NCBI RefSeq assembly: GCF_036227325.1 | Contig: NZ_CP109467.1 | Span: forward strand, 2,170,001 to 2,234,000 | Direction: 5' to 3' | From: Streptomyces sp. NBC_01465 | GTDB taxonomy: Bacteria; Actinomycetota; Actinomycetes; Streptomycetales; Streptomycetaceae | Length of the DNA: 64,000 nt | In this document: one piece after another, positions 26,510-34,832 of the stretch | Position numbering within the stretch: position 1 is the first letter of the stretch | How the letters are laid out: each line of letters starts with the position of its first letter | Position numbers and translations under genes: made by a program | The notes under the pieces: model-generated | Database searches by the model: none | Seen by the model: only the letters and a program-made list of their open reading frames with translations | Told to the model about the DNA's origin: nothing

Positions 26510-27357
26510 AGCCCGCTCCAGCTGCGCCCGATGACGGTCTCCCCCGACCACGCGTCGAGGAGGCGGCGGGCCTCGTCCTCGGGGGCTGCGAGCGACACCT
26601 GCTGGGCGCCGGCGTGGACGGTGCGCGACTGCTCGTGACTGCCCTCGCTGCAGCAGGCGCAGAGGACGTTGACGCTGCTGGCGGGCTCGGCTCCGTACCC
26701 CTCCTGGAGGAAGAGCTCGGTGAGCGCCTCCAGGTCCGCCGCCTCGGACGCGTTGACGGTGACGGCGAGGGTGGGCAGCTCGGAGGGCTCGAAGAGGAGG
26801 AGTTCGTCGAAGACGGAGTACGCGTTGCCGTCGACGATGCGCTCGCCGGTGGGTTCACCGTCGTGGAGGACGATCTCGCCCCAGCGGCGCCCGGAAGTGA
26901 CGGGCACGTTGACGACGCGGGCGCGGGTGGGGCAGAGCCGCTCGGCCCAGACGACCTCGCGCTCGCCGTCGGTGTCGAGGCGTATGAGTCCCATCCCGAA
27001 GCGCCCGTCGATCTGCCCTTCGCCGGCGGGCAGGGTGATCCCGAAGCCCTCCCAGGCGTCGCGGGCCACGGCCCACTCCCGCAGGATCGTGGCTGCGATG
27101 CCGAGGTTCCAGTACGCGGGGTCGCCCTCCCCTCGGGGGGAGCGGGCGGCGGCCTCGCGGCCGAGTGCGTAGGCCTTGGGCCAGTCGCGGAGGAACTTGT
27201 GGGCGAGGGCGGCGTCGTACCACCAGACCGGGCTGGTCTTTTCGTCGGGGAAGTGCGCGAGGACGCGCTCGTAGAGGTCGGCGGACTCGGCCCACTCTTC
27301 GGCGTCCCATGCGGTGCGCGCTTGCTGGAGGAGGCTCTTGGCCTCGGACTTCTTCAC
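26494..27357 (-). CDS. Tetratricopeptide-repeat protein
   Basis: 287 residues from GTG 27357. The first ~110 residues are TPR-like helix pairs (SLLQQARTAWDAEEWAESADLYERVLAHFPDE, DWPKAYALGREAAARSPRGEGDPAYWNLGIAATILREWAVARDAWEGFG). A beta-rich domain follows (VVWAERLCPTRARVVNVPVTSGRRWGEIVLHDGEPTGER). Residues near 230 include CACCSEGSHEQ, a Cys/His cluster that could bind metal. No enzymatic motif recognised. It is convergent with and overlaps the KstR-like gene by 16 bases. Confidence 0.75.
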   Translation of the reverse strand: MKKSEAKSLLQQARTAWDAEEWAESADLYERVLAHFPDEKTSPVWWYDAALAHKFLRDWPKAYALGREAAARSPRGEGDPAYWNLGIAATILREWAVARDAWEGFGITLPAGEGQIDGRFGMGLIRLDTDGEREVVWAERLCPTRARVVNVPVTSGRRWGEIVLHDGEPTGERIVDGNAYSVFDELLLFEPSELPTLAVTVNASEAADLEALTELFLQEGYGAEPASSVNVLCACCSEGSHEQSRTVHAGAQQVSLAAPEDEARRLLDAWSGETVIGRSWSGLQPMW

Positions 27358-27411
27358 TTTTCCCCACCCTTGTCGATCAACGGGTGGAGGGTATCCGGTG
27401 GCGCAACAGAC

Positions 27412-27490
27412 AAATCCAGCCCGTCCGGCGCTTGAGGACACGCGGCCGAAGGGCGCGTACCGGGGGCGCGGGGCCGCAGCCCCCGGTATC
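27412..27490 (+). repeat. Dispersed Streptomyces intergenic repeat, copy B
   Basis: AAATCCAGCCCGTCCGGCGC followed by TTGAGGACACGCGGCCGAAGG. It ends in a perfect 10-bp stem (TACCGGGGGC 27458-27467, GCCCCCGGTA 27479-27488, 11-nt loop) just after the ferredoxin stop on the minus strand. The hairpin can serve as that operon's terminator. Confidence 0.8.
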
Positions 27491-27494
27491 GCTG

Positions 27495-27728
27495 CTACTC
27501 CTCCGGCGGGAACACCGGTTCGCCCGAGCCCAGCAGGGCGATCGCGATCGCCTCCACCGGGCAGCCTTCCGCCGCCGCGAGCACCGCCTCGTTCGCGTCC
27601 GACTCCGGCTGGACCGGGTGCGACTGGCGTGCCGAGTCCAGCTTGAAGCCTTCCGGGGCGTGGCTCACGCACATGCCGGAGCCGATGCAGACCGTACGGT
27701 CGACCTCCACACTCCAGCGGTCTCCCAT
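27495..27728 (-). CDS. Small ferredoxin (3Fe-4S type)
   Basis: 77 residues. The cluster ligands are in VDRTVCIGSGMCVSHAPEGF and AAEGCPVEAI: C-x5-C followed by a distal CP, with the Gly/Ser-containing first loop typical of the [3Fe-4S] ferredoxins that feed actinobacterial P450s. Its ATG overlaps the stop of the aldehyde dehydrogenase (TGATG), so it is translationally coupled. A likely electron partner is the CYP125-like P450 at 54.5 kb or another P450, since no P450 is adjacent; that pairing is inference. Confidence 0.88.
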   Translation of the reverse strand: MGDRWSVEVDRTVCIGSGMCVSHAPEGFKLDSARQSHPVQPESDANEAVLAAAEGCPVEAIAIALLGSGEPVFPPEE

Positions 27729-29191
27729 CAGACCGCCCCTTCATAGCCGTTGGGGAGGTGGATCATCTTGTGCTCGAAGAACTCGCCGTAGCCCTCGGGG
27801 CCGAACTCCCGGCCCAGGCCGGAGTTCTTGTAGCCGCCGAAGGGGCCGAGCATGTCCAGGCTGAAGGTGTTGACGCTGTACGTACCCGTCCGCACCCGCC
27901 GTGCGATGTCGATACCGCGCTCGGTGTCCGCGGTCCAGACGCTGCCGCTCAGGCCGTAGTCGGAGTCGTTGGCGATCTTGACCGCCTCCTCCTCGTCGCC
28001 GTACGGCAGCAGGCAGATGACCGGGCCGAAGATCTCCTCGCGGGCGATCCGCATCGAGTTGTCGACGTCCCCGAAGAGCGTCGGCTCCACGTACCACCCG
28101 GCATCGAGACCCGCCGGACGCCCGCCCCCGGTAAGGATCTTGGCGCCTTCCTCCTGGCCGATACGGATGTAGTCGAGCGAGCGCTGCTGCTGACGCTGGG
28201 CGACCAGCGGGCCGAGCTCGGTCGCCGGGTCCAGCGGGTCGCCGACCTTCAGCGCGCCCGCCGCCGAGGCGAAGGCCTCCGCTATCTCGTCGTAGCGGCT
28301 GCGCGGTGCGAGGATCCGGGTCTGGGCCACGCACGCCTGGCCGTTGATCATCCAGGCGAACGGGACGATGCCCGCGACGGCCGCCGCGAGGTCCGCGTCC
28401 GGGGCGATGATCGCCGCCGACTTGCCGCCCAACTCAAGGGTGACGCGCGTGAGATTGCGCGCGCAGACCTCCATCACGCGCTTGCCCGCCGCCACCGAAC
28501 CGGTGAAGGAGACCTTGTCCACACCCGGGTGCGCGACCAGGTACTCGCTGACCTCGCGGTCCGCCGCGACGATCGACAGGACGCCCTCCGGGAGACCGGC
28601 CTCCTTCACGATGTCCGCGAGGATGTACGCGTCCAGCGGCGCCTCCGGCGAGACCTTCAGGATCGCCGGGCAGCCGGCGAGCAGCGCGGGCGCGAGCTTG
28701 GCGGCGGCGGTGAACTGCGGGACGTTCCATGGCACTACGGCCGCCACGACCCCCACCGGCTCACGCCGTACGAGGAGCTTGCCGAGGACGCCGTCGCGCC
28801 TCTCCTCGTACGTGAAGTTGCGCGCGGTGGTGATCGCCGCGTCCCACACCATCATCGCGGAGAGGGCCTGGACCATCACGCTGGAGGTGTACGGGGTGCC
28901 GTTCTCGGTGCTGATGCAGCGGGCGACCTCCTCGTACCGTACGGCGAAGGCGTCCTTGATCTTCGTGACCACCGCGATGCGCTCGTCGAGGCTCATCCGG
29001 GGCCAGGGCCCCTCGTCGAATGCCTTGCGGGCAACGGCGACCGCCCGGTCGATGTCGGCGGGCGCGGCGTGCGGAACGGTGGCGAAGACCTGTCCCGTGT
29101 GCGGTGAGATGACCTCGATGACGTCCTTGCCGAGGGGGTCCACCAACTCCCCGCCGATGAACAGCTGTCCGTGTTCCACAAGCTCGGTCAT
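27728..29191 (-). CDS. NAD(P)-dependent aldehyde dehydrogenase
   Basis: 487 residues, normal length. The general base is Glu253 in VTLELGGKS and the nucleophile Cys287 in NGQACVAQTRI. VVPWNVPQF and KVSFTGSVAAGKRV mark the nucleotide-binding part, and EEIFGPV plus GPFGGYKNSGLGREFG the C-terminal region. The first gene of a two-gene operon with a coupled ferredoxin. Its promoter carries a KstR-like site 56 bases upstream of the start. Oxidation of a steroid- or terpenoid-derived aldehyde, for instance the C26 aldehyde made by CYP125-type P450s, fits the context but is not shown by sequence. Confidence 0.88.
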   Translation of the reverse strand: MTELVEHGQLFIGGELVDPLGKDVIEVISPHTGQVFATVPHAAPADIDRAVAVARKAFDEGPWPRMSLDERIAVVTKIKDAFAVRYEEVARCISTENGTPYTSSVMVQALSAMMVWDAAITTARNFTYEERRDGVLGKLLVRREPVGVVAAVVPWNVPQFTAAAKLAPALLAGCPAILKVSPEAPLDAYILADIVKEAGLPEGVLSIVAADREVSEYLVAHPGVDKVSFTGSVAAGKRVMEVCARNLTRVTLELGGKSAAIIAPDADLAAAVAGIVPFAWMINGQACVAQTRILAPRSRYDEIAEAFASAAGALKVGDPLDPATELGPLVAQRQQQRSLDYIRIGQEEGAKILTGGGRPAGLDAGWYVEPTLFGDVDNSMRIAREEIFGPVICLLPYGDEEEAVKIANDSDYGLSGSVWTADTERGIDIARRVRTGTYSVNTFSLDMLGPFGGYKNSGLGREFGPEGYGEFFEHKMIHLPNGYEGAV

Positions 29192-29246
29192 GGGTGAATG
29201 CCTCCCGCGCGGCGCTGCCTGACACTTCCTGACACTGTTTCAGAAC

Positions 29247-29260
29247 TGATACCAGTTCTA
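29247..29260 (-). promoter_or_regulatory. KstR-like site, variant form
   Basis: Plus strand TGATACCAGTTCTA; on the minus strand TAGAACTGGTATCA, one mismatch from TnnAACnnGTTnnA. It sits inside a longer block (CAGAACTGATACCAGTTCTA then GTTCC) almost identical to the block at 54292-54316. It lies 56 bases before the aldehyde dehydrogenase start. Confidence 0.65.
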
Positions 29261-29333
29261 GTTCCAGGAGTCCACGGAAAGAGCAGCAACCGACCGGCAA
29301 CCGCCCTCGCCAACAGTAGACTTGGGCTACTAA

Positions 29334-29347
29334 TGGAACTGGTTCTA
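29334..29347 (+). promoter_or_regulatory. KstR-type operator (perfect match)
   Basis: TGGAACTGGTTCTA fits TnnAACnnGTTnnA at every fixed position. It lies 46 bases upstream of the metallo-hydrolase start and overlaps a -10-like TAGTTAT. Confidence 0.75.
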
Positions 29348-29393
29348 GTTATAGTGGCCGCGCTCCACCCCGCCGAAGAAAGCCGAGGACTCC

Positions 29394-30431
29394 ATGACCC
29401 AGGTGACCGAGCACGGCGGGGGCGTCTGGTCCCTGAAGGTTCCGATCCCCGACAACCCCCTCGGCCACACCCTGGTGCACCTCCTCGACACCGACAGCGG
29501 CCCCGTCCTCATCGACACCGGCTGGGACGACCCCGCTTCCTGGGACGCCCTCGTCGACGGACTCGGCGCCCTCGACGTCGCCGTCACCGACATCCACGGC
29601 GTCGTCATCACCCACCACCACCCCGACCACCACGGCCTCTCCGGCCAGGTCCGCGACGCCTCCGGCGCCTGGATCGCGATGCACGCCGCCGACACCGACG
29701 TCGTCAAGCGCACCCGTAGCGCCGAACCCGCCGTCTGGTACGCGTACATGGCCGACAAGCTCGTCGCCGCCGGCGCCCCCGAGGAGCACATCGCCCCCCT
29801 CCGCAAGGCCCGCGCCTCCGGCCGGATGCGCACCCTCCCGGGGCTCGACGCCGCCGTCCCCGACCGCGAGATCGTCCCCGGCGACCTCCTCCCCCTCGCG
29901 GGCCGCCGGCTGCGCGCGATCTGGACGCCGGGGCACACGCCCGGCCACGTATGCCTGCACCTGGAGGAGGAGCACCCCGCCCACAAGCCCGGCAACGGCC
30001 GCCTCTTCTCCGGCGACCACCTCCTCCCCGGGATCACCCCGCACATCGGCCTCTACGAGGACCCCGACGACGCCACCGCCACCGACCCCCTGGGCGACTA
30101 CCTCGACTCCCTGGAGCGCATCGGGCGCCTCGCCCCCGCCGAGGTGCTCCCCGCTCACCAGCACGCGTTCACCGACGCCCCCGCCCGCGTACGCGAACTC
30201 CTCGACCACCACGAGGACCGCCTCACCGACCTGCGCACCCTCCTGGCCACCCCGCTCACGACCTGGCAGATCGCCGAGCGGATGGAGTGGAACAGGCCCT
30301 GGTCGGAGATCCCGTACGGCTCCCGCAACATCGCCGTCTCCGAGGCCGAGGCGCACCTGCGCAGGCTGGTGAAACTGGGGCGCGCGGAGGCCGTCCCGGG
30401 CAGTGATCCGGTCACCTACGTCGCCGTCTGA
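29394..30431 (+). CDS. MBL-fold metallo-hydrolase
   Basis: 345 residues. The metallo-beta-lactamase motif is THHHPDHHGLSG (His74, His76, Asp78, His79). Further metal ligands are in IWTPGHTPGHVCLH and in the SGDHLLPGITPHIG loop. The C-terminal ~80 residues (ARVRELLDHHEDRLTDLRTLLATPLTTWQIAERM ... EAEAHLRRLVKLGRAE) are a winged-helix-like domain seen in thioesterase-like MBL proteins. A hydrolytic role on a CoA thioester or lactone is plausible given the KstR operator, but the substrate is unknown. The start is supported by GAGGA five bases upstream. It is divergent from the aldehyde dehydrogenase operon. Confidence 0.87.
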   Translation: MTQVTEHGGGVWSLKVPIPDNPLGHTLVHLLDTDSGPVLIDTGWDDPASWDALVDGLGALDVAVTDIHGVVITHHHPDHHGLSGQVRDASGAWIAMHAADTDVVKRTRSAEPAVWYAYMADKLVAAGAPEEHIAPLRKARASGRMRTLPGLDAAVPDREIVPGDLLPLAGRRLRAIWTPGHTPGHVCLHLEEEHPAHKPGNGRLFSGDHLLPGITPHIGLYEDPDDATATDPLGDYLDSLERIGRLAPAEVLPAHQHAFTDAPARVRELLDHHEDRLTDLRTLLATPLTTWQIAERMEWNRPWSEIPYGSRNIAVSEAEAHLRRLVKLGRAEAVPGSDPVTYVAV

Positions 30432-30497
30432 AATCCGCTCCCTCAAGTTCTCCTCAGGGTTCGCACCCATGGATGGGCCGCAGATCACGGGAGGCGT

Positions 30498-30803
30498 ATG
30501 GTCGGCATTCTCAAGACCAGGACGACGAGGGGGCGGCCGCAGATGGGGCCGGACGAGGCTGTGATCGGCTGTACGGGGAAGCTGGTTGTCGGCACTCGGG
30601 GACCTGCCGGTCCGGGCGAGGTCGTGGTGTGCGTCAGAGGCGGCACCGAGACGTTTCTCGCCTGGTCCGATGAACCCTTGCCGACCGGGGCGGACGTCCT
30701 TGTGGTCGAGTCCCGCGGGACGCGCCGGGTCGAGGTCGTCGCGTGGACAGATCCACTCGACGAGTTGGATGCGTTGACCGACCCCGCCGGCGACGCCAGC
30801 TAA
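30498..30803 (+). CDS. NfeD-like OB-fold small protein
   Basis: 101 residues without membrane segments. The centre (AVIGCTGKLVVGTRGPAGPGEVVVCVRGGTETFLAWSDEPLPTGADVLVVESRGTRRVEVVAW) is the five-strand OB-like NfeD C-terminal domain, normally joined to membrane helices in full NfeD. It lies 10 bases upstream of the SPFH gene, the standard NfeD/flotillin pairing, so it probably binds and regulates that protein. Confidence 0.78.
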   Translation: MVGILKTRTTRGRPQMGPDEAVIGCTGKLVVGTRGPAGPGEVVVCVRGGTETFLAWSDEPLPTGADVLVVESRGTRRVEVVAWTDPLDELDALTDPAGDAS

Positions 30804-30813
30804 GGAGAGATGG

Positions 30814-31989
30814 ATGTTCGGTTATCGCGTTCCCGCGCCCGACGAGGCGATGCTGATCTCGGGCGGCAAGCGGGGTCTCGGCGGTGCGCCGTTCCGTGTG
30901 GTGACGGGCCACGGGAAGTTCGTACTGCCCGTCTTCCGCAAGACCCGGTTCCTCACCCTGTCGATGTGCGAGGCGGAGGTCTCCGAGACCTGTGTGACCA
31001 AGCAGGGCATCGCGCTCACGGTCCGCGCCGTGATCGCGTTCAAGGTCGGCAACGACACCGAGTCGATCGTCAACGCCGGTCAGCGTTTCCTCTCCGACCA
31101 GGACCAGATGTCGATCCTGACGGGGCGGATCTTCGCGGGCCACCTCCGGTCGATCATCGGCTCTATGACGGTCGAGGAGATCGTCACGGAGCGGCAGAAG
31201 CTCGCCGTGGAGGTCCTCGACACGTCGAAGGCGGAGATGGCGAAGATCGGCCTCACGGTCGACTCGCTCCAGATTCAGTCGATCGACGACGGCGACACGG
31301 GCTACATCGACGCGATGTCCGCCCCGCACAAGGCGGCCATCCAGCGCCAGGCCCAGATCGCCCAGGCGCAGGCCACGCAGGCCTCGGCGGAGGCGCAGCA
31401 GGTAGCGGCGCGCAACCAGGCGGAGTACGCCCGCCAGACGTCGATCGTGCAGGCCCAGTACAGCGCCGAGGTCGACCGCGCCCAGGCCGAGGCCGCCCAG
31501 GCGGGCCCCCTCGCGCAGGCGCACGCCCAGCAGGAAGTCCTCGCAGCGCAGACCGAACTGGCGCAGCGCGCCGGTGAGTTGCGCCAGCAGCAGCTGGTCG
31601 CGGAGATCGTGAAGCCGGCGGAGGCGGAGGCCGAGCGGATCCGGGTGCTCGCGGTGGCCGAGGCCGAGCGGATGAAGATCCAGGCGGAGGCGGCGGCTTC
31701 GTACGACCGCGTGGCCCTGGACCGGATGCTGATCGACCAGCTCCCGATGATCGTCAAGGAGGCCTCGGCGGGCCTCCAGGGCGCCAACGTCAACGTCCTC
31801 AACGGCGCGGACGGCCTGGGCGAGATCGCGGCGGGCCTGGTCGGCCAGGGTCTGACGATCCTCGACTCGGTACGCAAGAACCTGGGCACCCCGGACGGCG
31901 CGGGGAAGCCGGGCAGCGACATCCAGCGCTACCTGGGCGGTCAGCGCCGGGACTCGGGCTCGGACAACGGCCCGATCGACGTGCAGTAA
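30814..31989 (+). CDS. SPFH-domain (flotillin-like) protein
   Basis: 391 residues. AAGGAGA five bases upstream sets the start at 30814. The SPFH/band-7 domain covers about 10-165 (VSETCVTKQGIALTVRAVIAFKVGNDTESIVNAGQRFL). An Ala/Gln/Glu-rich coiled coil follows (about 165-300, including AQIAQAQATQASAEAQQ). The C-terminal flotillin-like part is SAGLQGANVNVLNGADGLGEIAAGLVGQG. Unlike most flotillins there is no N-terminal hydrophobic segment, so membrane attachment would have to be peripheral. Likely forms oligomeric membrane-domain scaffolds with the NfeD-like partner. Confidence 0.88.
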   Translation: MFGYRVPAPDEAMLISGGKRGLGGAPFRVVTGHGKFVLPVFRKTRFLTLSMCEAEVSETCVTKQGIALTVRAVIAFKVGNDTESIVNAGQRFLSDQDQMSILTGRIFAGHLRSIIGSMTVEEIVTERQKLAVEVLDTSKAEMAKIGLTVDSLQIQSIDDGDTGYIDAMSAPHKAAIQRQAQIAQAQATQASAEAQQVAARNQAEYARQTSIVQAQYSAEVDRAQAEAAQAGPLAQAHAQQEVLAAQTELAQRAGELRQQQLVAEIVKPAEAEAERIRVLAVAEAERMKIQAEAAASYDRVALDRMLIDQLPMIVKEASAGLQGANVNVLNGADGLGEIAAGLVGQGLTILDSVRKNLGTPDGAGKPGSDIQRYLGGQRRDSGSDNGPIDVQ

Positions 31990-32012
31990 CTCGGCTACGC
32001 AGTACGGCAGTT

Positions 32013-32051
32013 GAAGAAGGTCCCACCCCTCACGGGGTCGGGGCCTTCTTC
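32013..32051. terminator. Bidirectional terminator hairpin
   Basis: GAAGAAGGTCCC..ACCCC pairs with GGGGTCGGGGCCTTCTTC, with one G-U pair and a bulge, between the convergent SPFH and NUDIX genes. It contains the NUDIX stop codon (32030-32032), so the last NUDIX residues are encoded in the stem. Confidence 0.75.
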
Positions 32052-32545
32052 GCGTCCAGGTACCGCCGGAACGCCTCCTGCCCGTCGGGGACGAAGGTCC
32101 ACTCGCGCAGGGCCGTCGCCAGTTCGGCCTCGGTGAGCCACGCGTGCCAGGCGATCTCGCGCGGGTCGGCCACGATCGCGCCGCCGATGACGGTCTCGTG
32201 CACACCGAGCCAGTACGGACTGATCGCGCCCTCCATCAGGAACCTCACGACGGGCCGGACAGTCGCCCGCACCCCCATCTCCTCGGCCAACTCCCGCTCG
32301 GCGGCGGCCTCGTAGGACTCGCCGACGTCGACGGCGCCGCCCGCCATCACGTCGTAGAGGCCTGGGAATCGGGTGTCGTCGTCGGGCCTCCGATGGATGA
32401 GCATCCGCCCCTGCCGATCGTGGCAGATGGTCGTCGCCACCCGGTGCAGCCAGCGGTTTCGTATCGCCTCGCCGCGCTCGACGACCCCGATCACCCGGTC
32501 GTTCTCGTCCACCCGATCCACCAACTCGCCCATGGCGCACACCAT
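32030..32545 (-). CDS. NUDIX hydrolase
   Basis: 171 residues; ATG 32533 (MGELVDRVDENDRV) is an alternative and perhaps better start. The Nudix box GGAVDVGESYEAAAERELAEEMGV (about 70-92) matches G-x5-E-x7-REUxEExGU exactly. The N-terminal DENDRVIGVVERGEAIRNRWLHRVATTICHD resembles isopentenyl-diphosphate-isomerase-like and YfcD-type NUDIX proteins. It hydrolyses a nucleoside-diphosphate-linked or related compound; the exact substrate is not evident. Confidence 0.88.
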   Translation of the reverse strand: MVCAMGELVDRVDENDRVIGVVERGEAIRNRWLHRVATTICHDRQGRMLIHRRPDDDTRFPGLYDVMAGGAVDVGESYEAAAERELAEEMGVRATVRPVVRFLMEGAISPYWLGVHETVIGGAIVADPREIAWHAWLTEAELATALREWTFVPDGQEAFRRYLDAKKAPTP

Positions 32546-32575
32546 TTCACACCCAAGAGAAAGTCGAGAACCAAT

Positions 32576-32608
32576 TGACAGTCGACAACTTTTTGCGAGT
32601 TACTGTCA
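32576..32608 (+). promoter_or_regulatory. Promoter/operator of the MFS-TetR unit
   Basis: A consensus -35 TTGACA (32575-32580) overlaps the left arm of an inverted repeat, TGACAGT (32576-32582) and ACTGTCA (32602-32608), 35 bases before the MFS start. The repeat would flank or cover the -10 region, which suggests repression by the TetR gene in the same operon. Confidence 0.55.
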
Positions 32609-32642
32609 CTAATGCTCGCAGCCGACTCCATCGGAGGCCACC

Positions 32643-34217
32643 ATGGCAACCCCCGCCACCACCCCCGCACTCGCCGACTCCCCACGCCGCTGGCTCGCGC
32701 TCGCCGCGCTCACCCTGAGCGTGCTGATCGTGGGACTCGACGGCACGATCATCAACGTCGCCTTACCGACACTCTCCACCGATCTCGGCGCCGACAGCGC
32801 CCAGTTGCAGTGGATCGGCGGCGGATACCTCCTCGCCCTCTCGGTTGCGATGCTCCCGGCCGGGCTGCTCGGCGACCGGTACGGACACAAACGCCTGCTC
32901 CTCGGCGGCATCACCCTCTTCGGCCTCGCCTCACTGGCCGGCGCACTCGTGAGCTCGACCGCCGCGGTCATCGCGGTCCGGGCGGTCCTCGGCCTCGGCG
33001 CCGCGATGATCATGCCGCTGTCGATGGCGATCCTGCCGCGCGTCTTCGCCAAGTCCGAACTCCCCAAGGCGGTCGCCGTCTGGACCGCCGCCACCGCGCT
33101 CGGCATGCCGGTCGGCCCGGTCGTCGGCGGCTGGCTGCTCAACCACTTCTGGTGGGGCTCGGTCTTCCTCTTCAACGTCCCGGTCGTCGCCCTCGCCCTG
33201 ACCGCCGCACTCTGGCTGCTCCCGAGCGACCGGTCCCGTACCCGCATCCAACTCCCCACGACGAAGGCCCCGTTCGATCTGCTCGGCACCGCACTGAGCG
33301 CACTGGGCATCACCGCGCTCGTCTACGGAACGATCCGCATCCCCACCGAGGGCTGGACGAGCCCGTTCGTCCTGGCCACGCTGGTGGCGGGGTTCGCGCT
33401 GCTGACCGCGTTCGTACGCCGCCAGCGGAAGACCGCCCACCCGCTGGTCGACCTCACCCTCTTCCGGAGCCGCGCGTTCCTCTGGGGCACGCTCCTCGCC
33501 GTCTTCGTGAACTTCGCGGTGATGGGGATCCTGTTCGTCGTCCCGCAGTACCTCGAAGCGGTCCTCGGCAATGACGCACTCGGCACAGGCCTGCGCGTAC
33601 TCCCCCTGATCGGCGGCCTGATGGCGGCGGCGACGCTCAGCGAGGCACTGGTCCCGAAGCTCGGCGCCCGCAAGGTGATCACGGCGGGCCTGCTGCTCCT
33701 CGCAGCAGGCGCCTTCCTCGGCGCCACGACGACAGCCACCGACGGGTACGGCTTCACCGCGCTCTGGCTGGCCCTCACCGGGCTCGGCTTCGGTACGGCG
33801 GTCGTGCCGGCCACCAGCCTGGCGATGGGCTCGCTCCCGGCCGACGCGGCGGGACAGGGGACCAGTCTCCTGGAGACGGTGCAGCAGGTCGGCGGGGTGC
33901 TGGGTGTGGCGGGCCTCGGATCTCTGCTCAGTGCGGGCTACTTGGCGCGCCTCACGCTCACCGGGGTCCCCTCGGAGGCGGCGGGCGCGGCGCGGGACTC
34001 CGTATCGGGGGCGGACGCGGTGGCGGCGCAGCTCCACAACCCGGAGCTGCTGGCCTCCGCCCATGTGGCCTTCACGCACGGCATGAACCTGGTGATGCTG
34101 GCGTGCGGCGCGATCTCCGTACTGGCGGCCCTGCTCGCGGCGCGGTTCGTGCCGGGCAGCACTACAGCGCAGCCGGTGGCCGCGACGACGCCCGTACCTG
34201 CAGAATCACTGGCATGA
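32643..34217 (+). CDS. MFS drug/proton antiporter, DHA2 type
   Basis: 524 residues with 14 predicted helices. Motifs are LIVGLDGTIINVALPTLSTDL in helix 1, QWIGGGYLLALSVAMLPAG, GDRYGHKRLLLGG (motif A) and WTAATALGMPVGPVVGGWLL (motif C). GGAGG sits upstream of the start. The downstream TetR gene overlaps it by ATGA, a classical efflux pump/repressor operon. Drug or self-made metabolite export is likely, substrate unknown. Confidence 0.88.
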   Translation: MATPATTPALADSPRRWLALAALTLSVLIVGLDGTIINVALPTLSTDLGADSAQLQWIGGGYLLALSVAMLPAGLLGDRYGHKRLLLGGITLFGLASLAGALVSSTAAVIAVRAVLGLGAAMIMPLSMAILPRVFAKSELPKAVAVWTAATALGMPVGPVVGGWLLNHFWWGSVFLFNVPVVALALTAALWLLPSDRSRTRIQLPTTKAPFDLLGTALSALGITALVYGTIRIPTEGWTSPFVLATLVAGFALLTAFVRRQRKTAHPLVDLTLFRSRAFLWGTLLAVFVNFAVMGILFVVPQYLEAVLGNDALGTGLRVLPLIGGLMAAATLSEALVPKLGARKVITAGLLLLAAGAFLGATTTATDGYGFTALWLALTGLGFGTAVVPATSLAMGSLPADAAGQGTSLLETVQQVGGVLGVAGLGSLLSAGYLARLTLTGVPSEAAGAARDSVSGADAVAAQLHNPELLASAHVAFTHGMNLVMLACGAISVLAALLAARFVPGSTTAQPVAATTPVPAESLA

Positions 34218-34828
34218 GCCCCAAGGAGACCCCGGCCGTGTCCGCACCTTTGTCCCTGCGCGAGCGCAAGAAGCTGAAGACGCTGCGGACGATCCGCCGC
34301 GAGGCCTTCCGCCTCTTCGCCGAACAGGGTTACGAGGCGACGACGGTGGACCAGATCGCGGATGCGGCCGAGGTCTCCCCCAGCACGTTCTTCCGGTACT
34401 TCCCGACCAAGGAGGACGTGGTCCTGGACGACGACTACAACCCGGCGATGGCGGAGGCCCTGCGCGCCCGCCCCGCCGACGAACCGGTCATCGAGTCGAT
34501 CCGCCAGGCACTGACCGACTCGGTGGGCGAGCTCCTGCAGCACGACCGCGAGGAGCTCATGATCCGTACGCGGCTGACTTACAACGACCCGGCGATCAGG
34601 GCCCGTTCGATGGACGAGCTGGTACGGAGCGAGGCAGAGGTGGCGGCGATGATCGCCGACCGCACGGGCCGCCCGGAGTCGGACCTGGAGATCCGCTGCG
34701 CGGCGGCGGCGATCATCGCGGTGTCGTCGGCGGTGATACGCCACTGGGTCGAGGGGGACGGTCAGGAGAACCTCTCGGCGCTGTACGACACGCAACTGGG
34801 GCTGCTGGCGGCGGGATTGAGGCTCTGA
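34214..34828 (+). CDS. TetR/AcrR family regulator
   Basis: 204 residues. The HTH is LKTLRTIRREAFRLFAEQGYEATTVDQIADAAEVSPSTFFRYFPTKEDVVL. The C-terminal ligand domain is less conserved (IRQALTDSVGELLQHDREELMIRTRLTYNDPAIRARSMDELVRSEAEVAAMIADRTGR). Its start codon overlaps the MFS stop (ATGA, 34214-34217), so regulator and pump are coupled; it probably represses the operon through the TGACAGT/ACTGTCA repeat upstream of the pump and senses its substrate. Confidence 0.88.
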   Translation: MSPKETPAVSAPLSLRERKKLKTLRTIRREAFRLFAEQGYEATTVDQIADAAEVSPSTFFRYFPTKEDVVLDDDYNPAMAEALRARPADEPVIESIRQALTDSVGELLQHDREELMIRTRLTYNDPAIRARSMDELVRSEAEVAAMIADRTGRPESDLEIRCAAAAIIAVSSAVIRHWVEGDGQENLSALYDTQLGLLAAGLRL

Positions 34829-34832
34829 CTCC

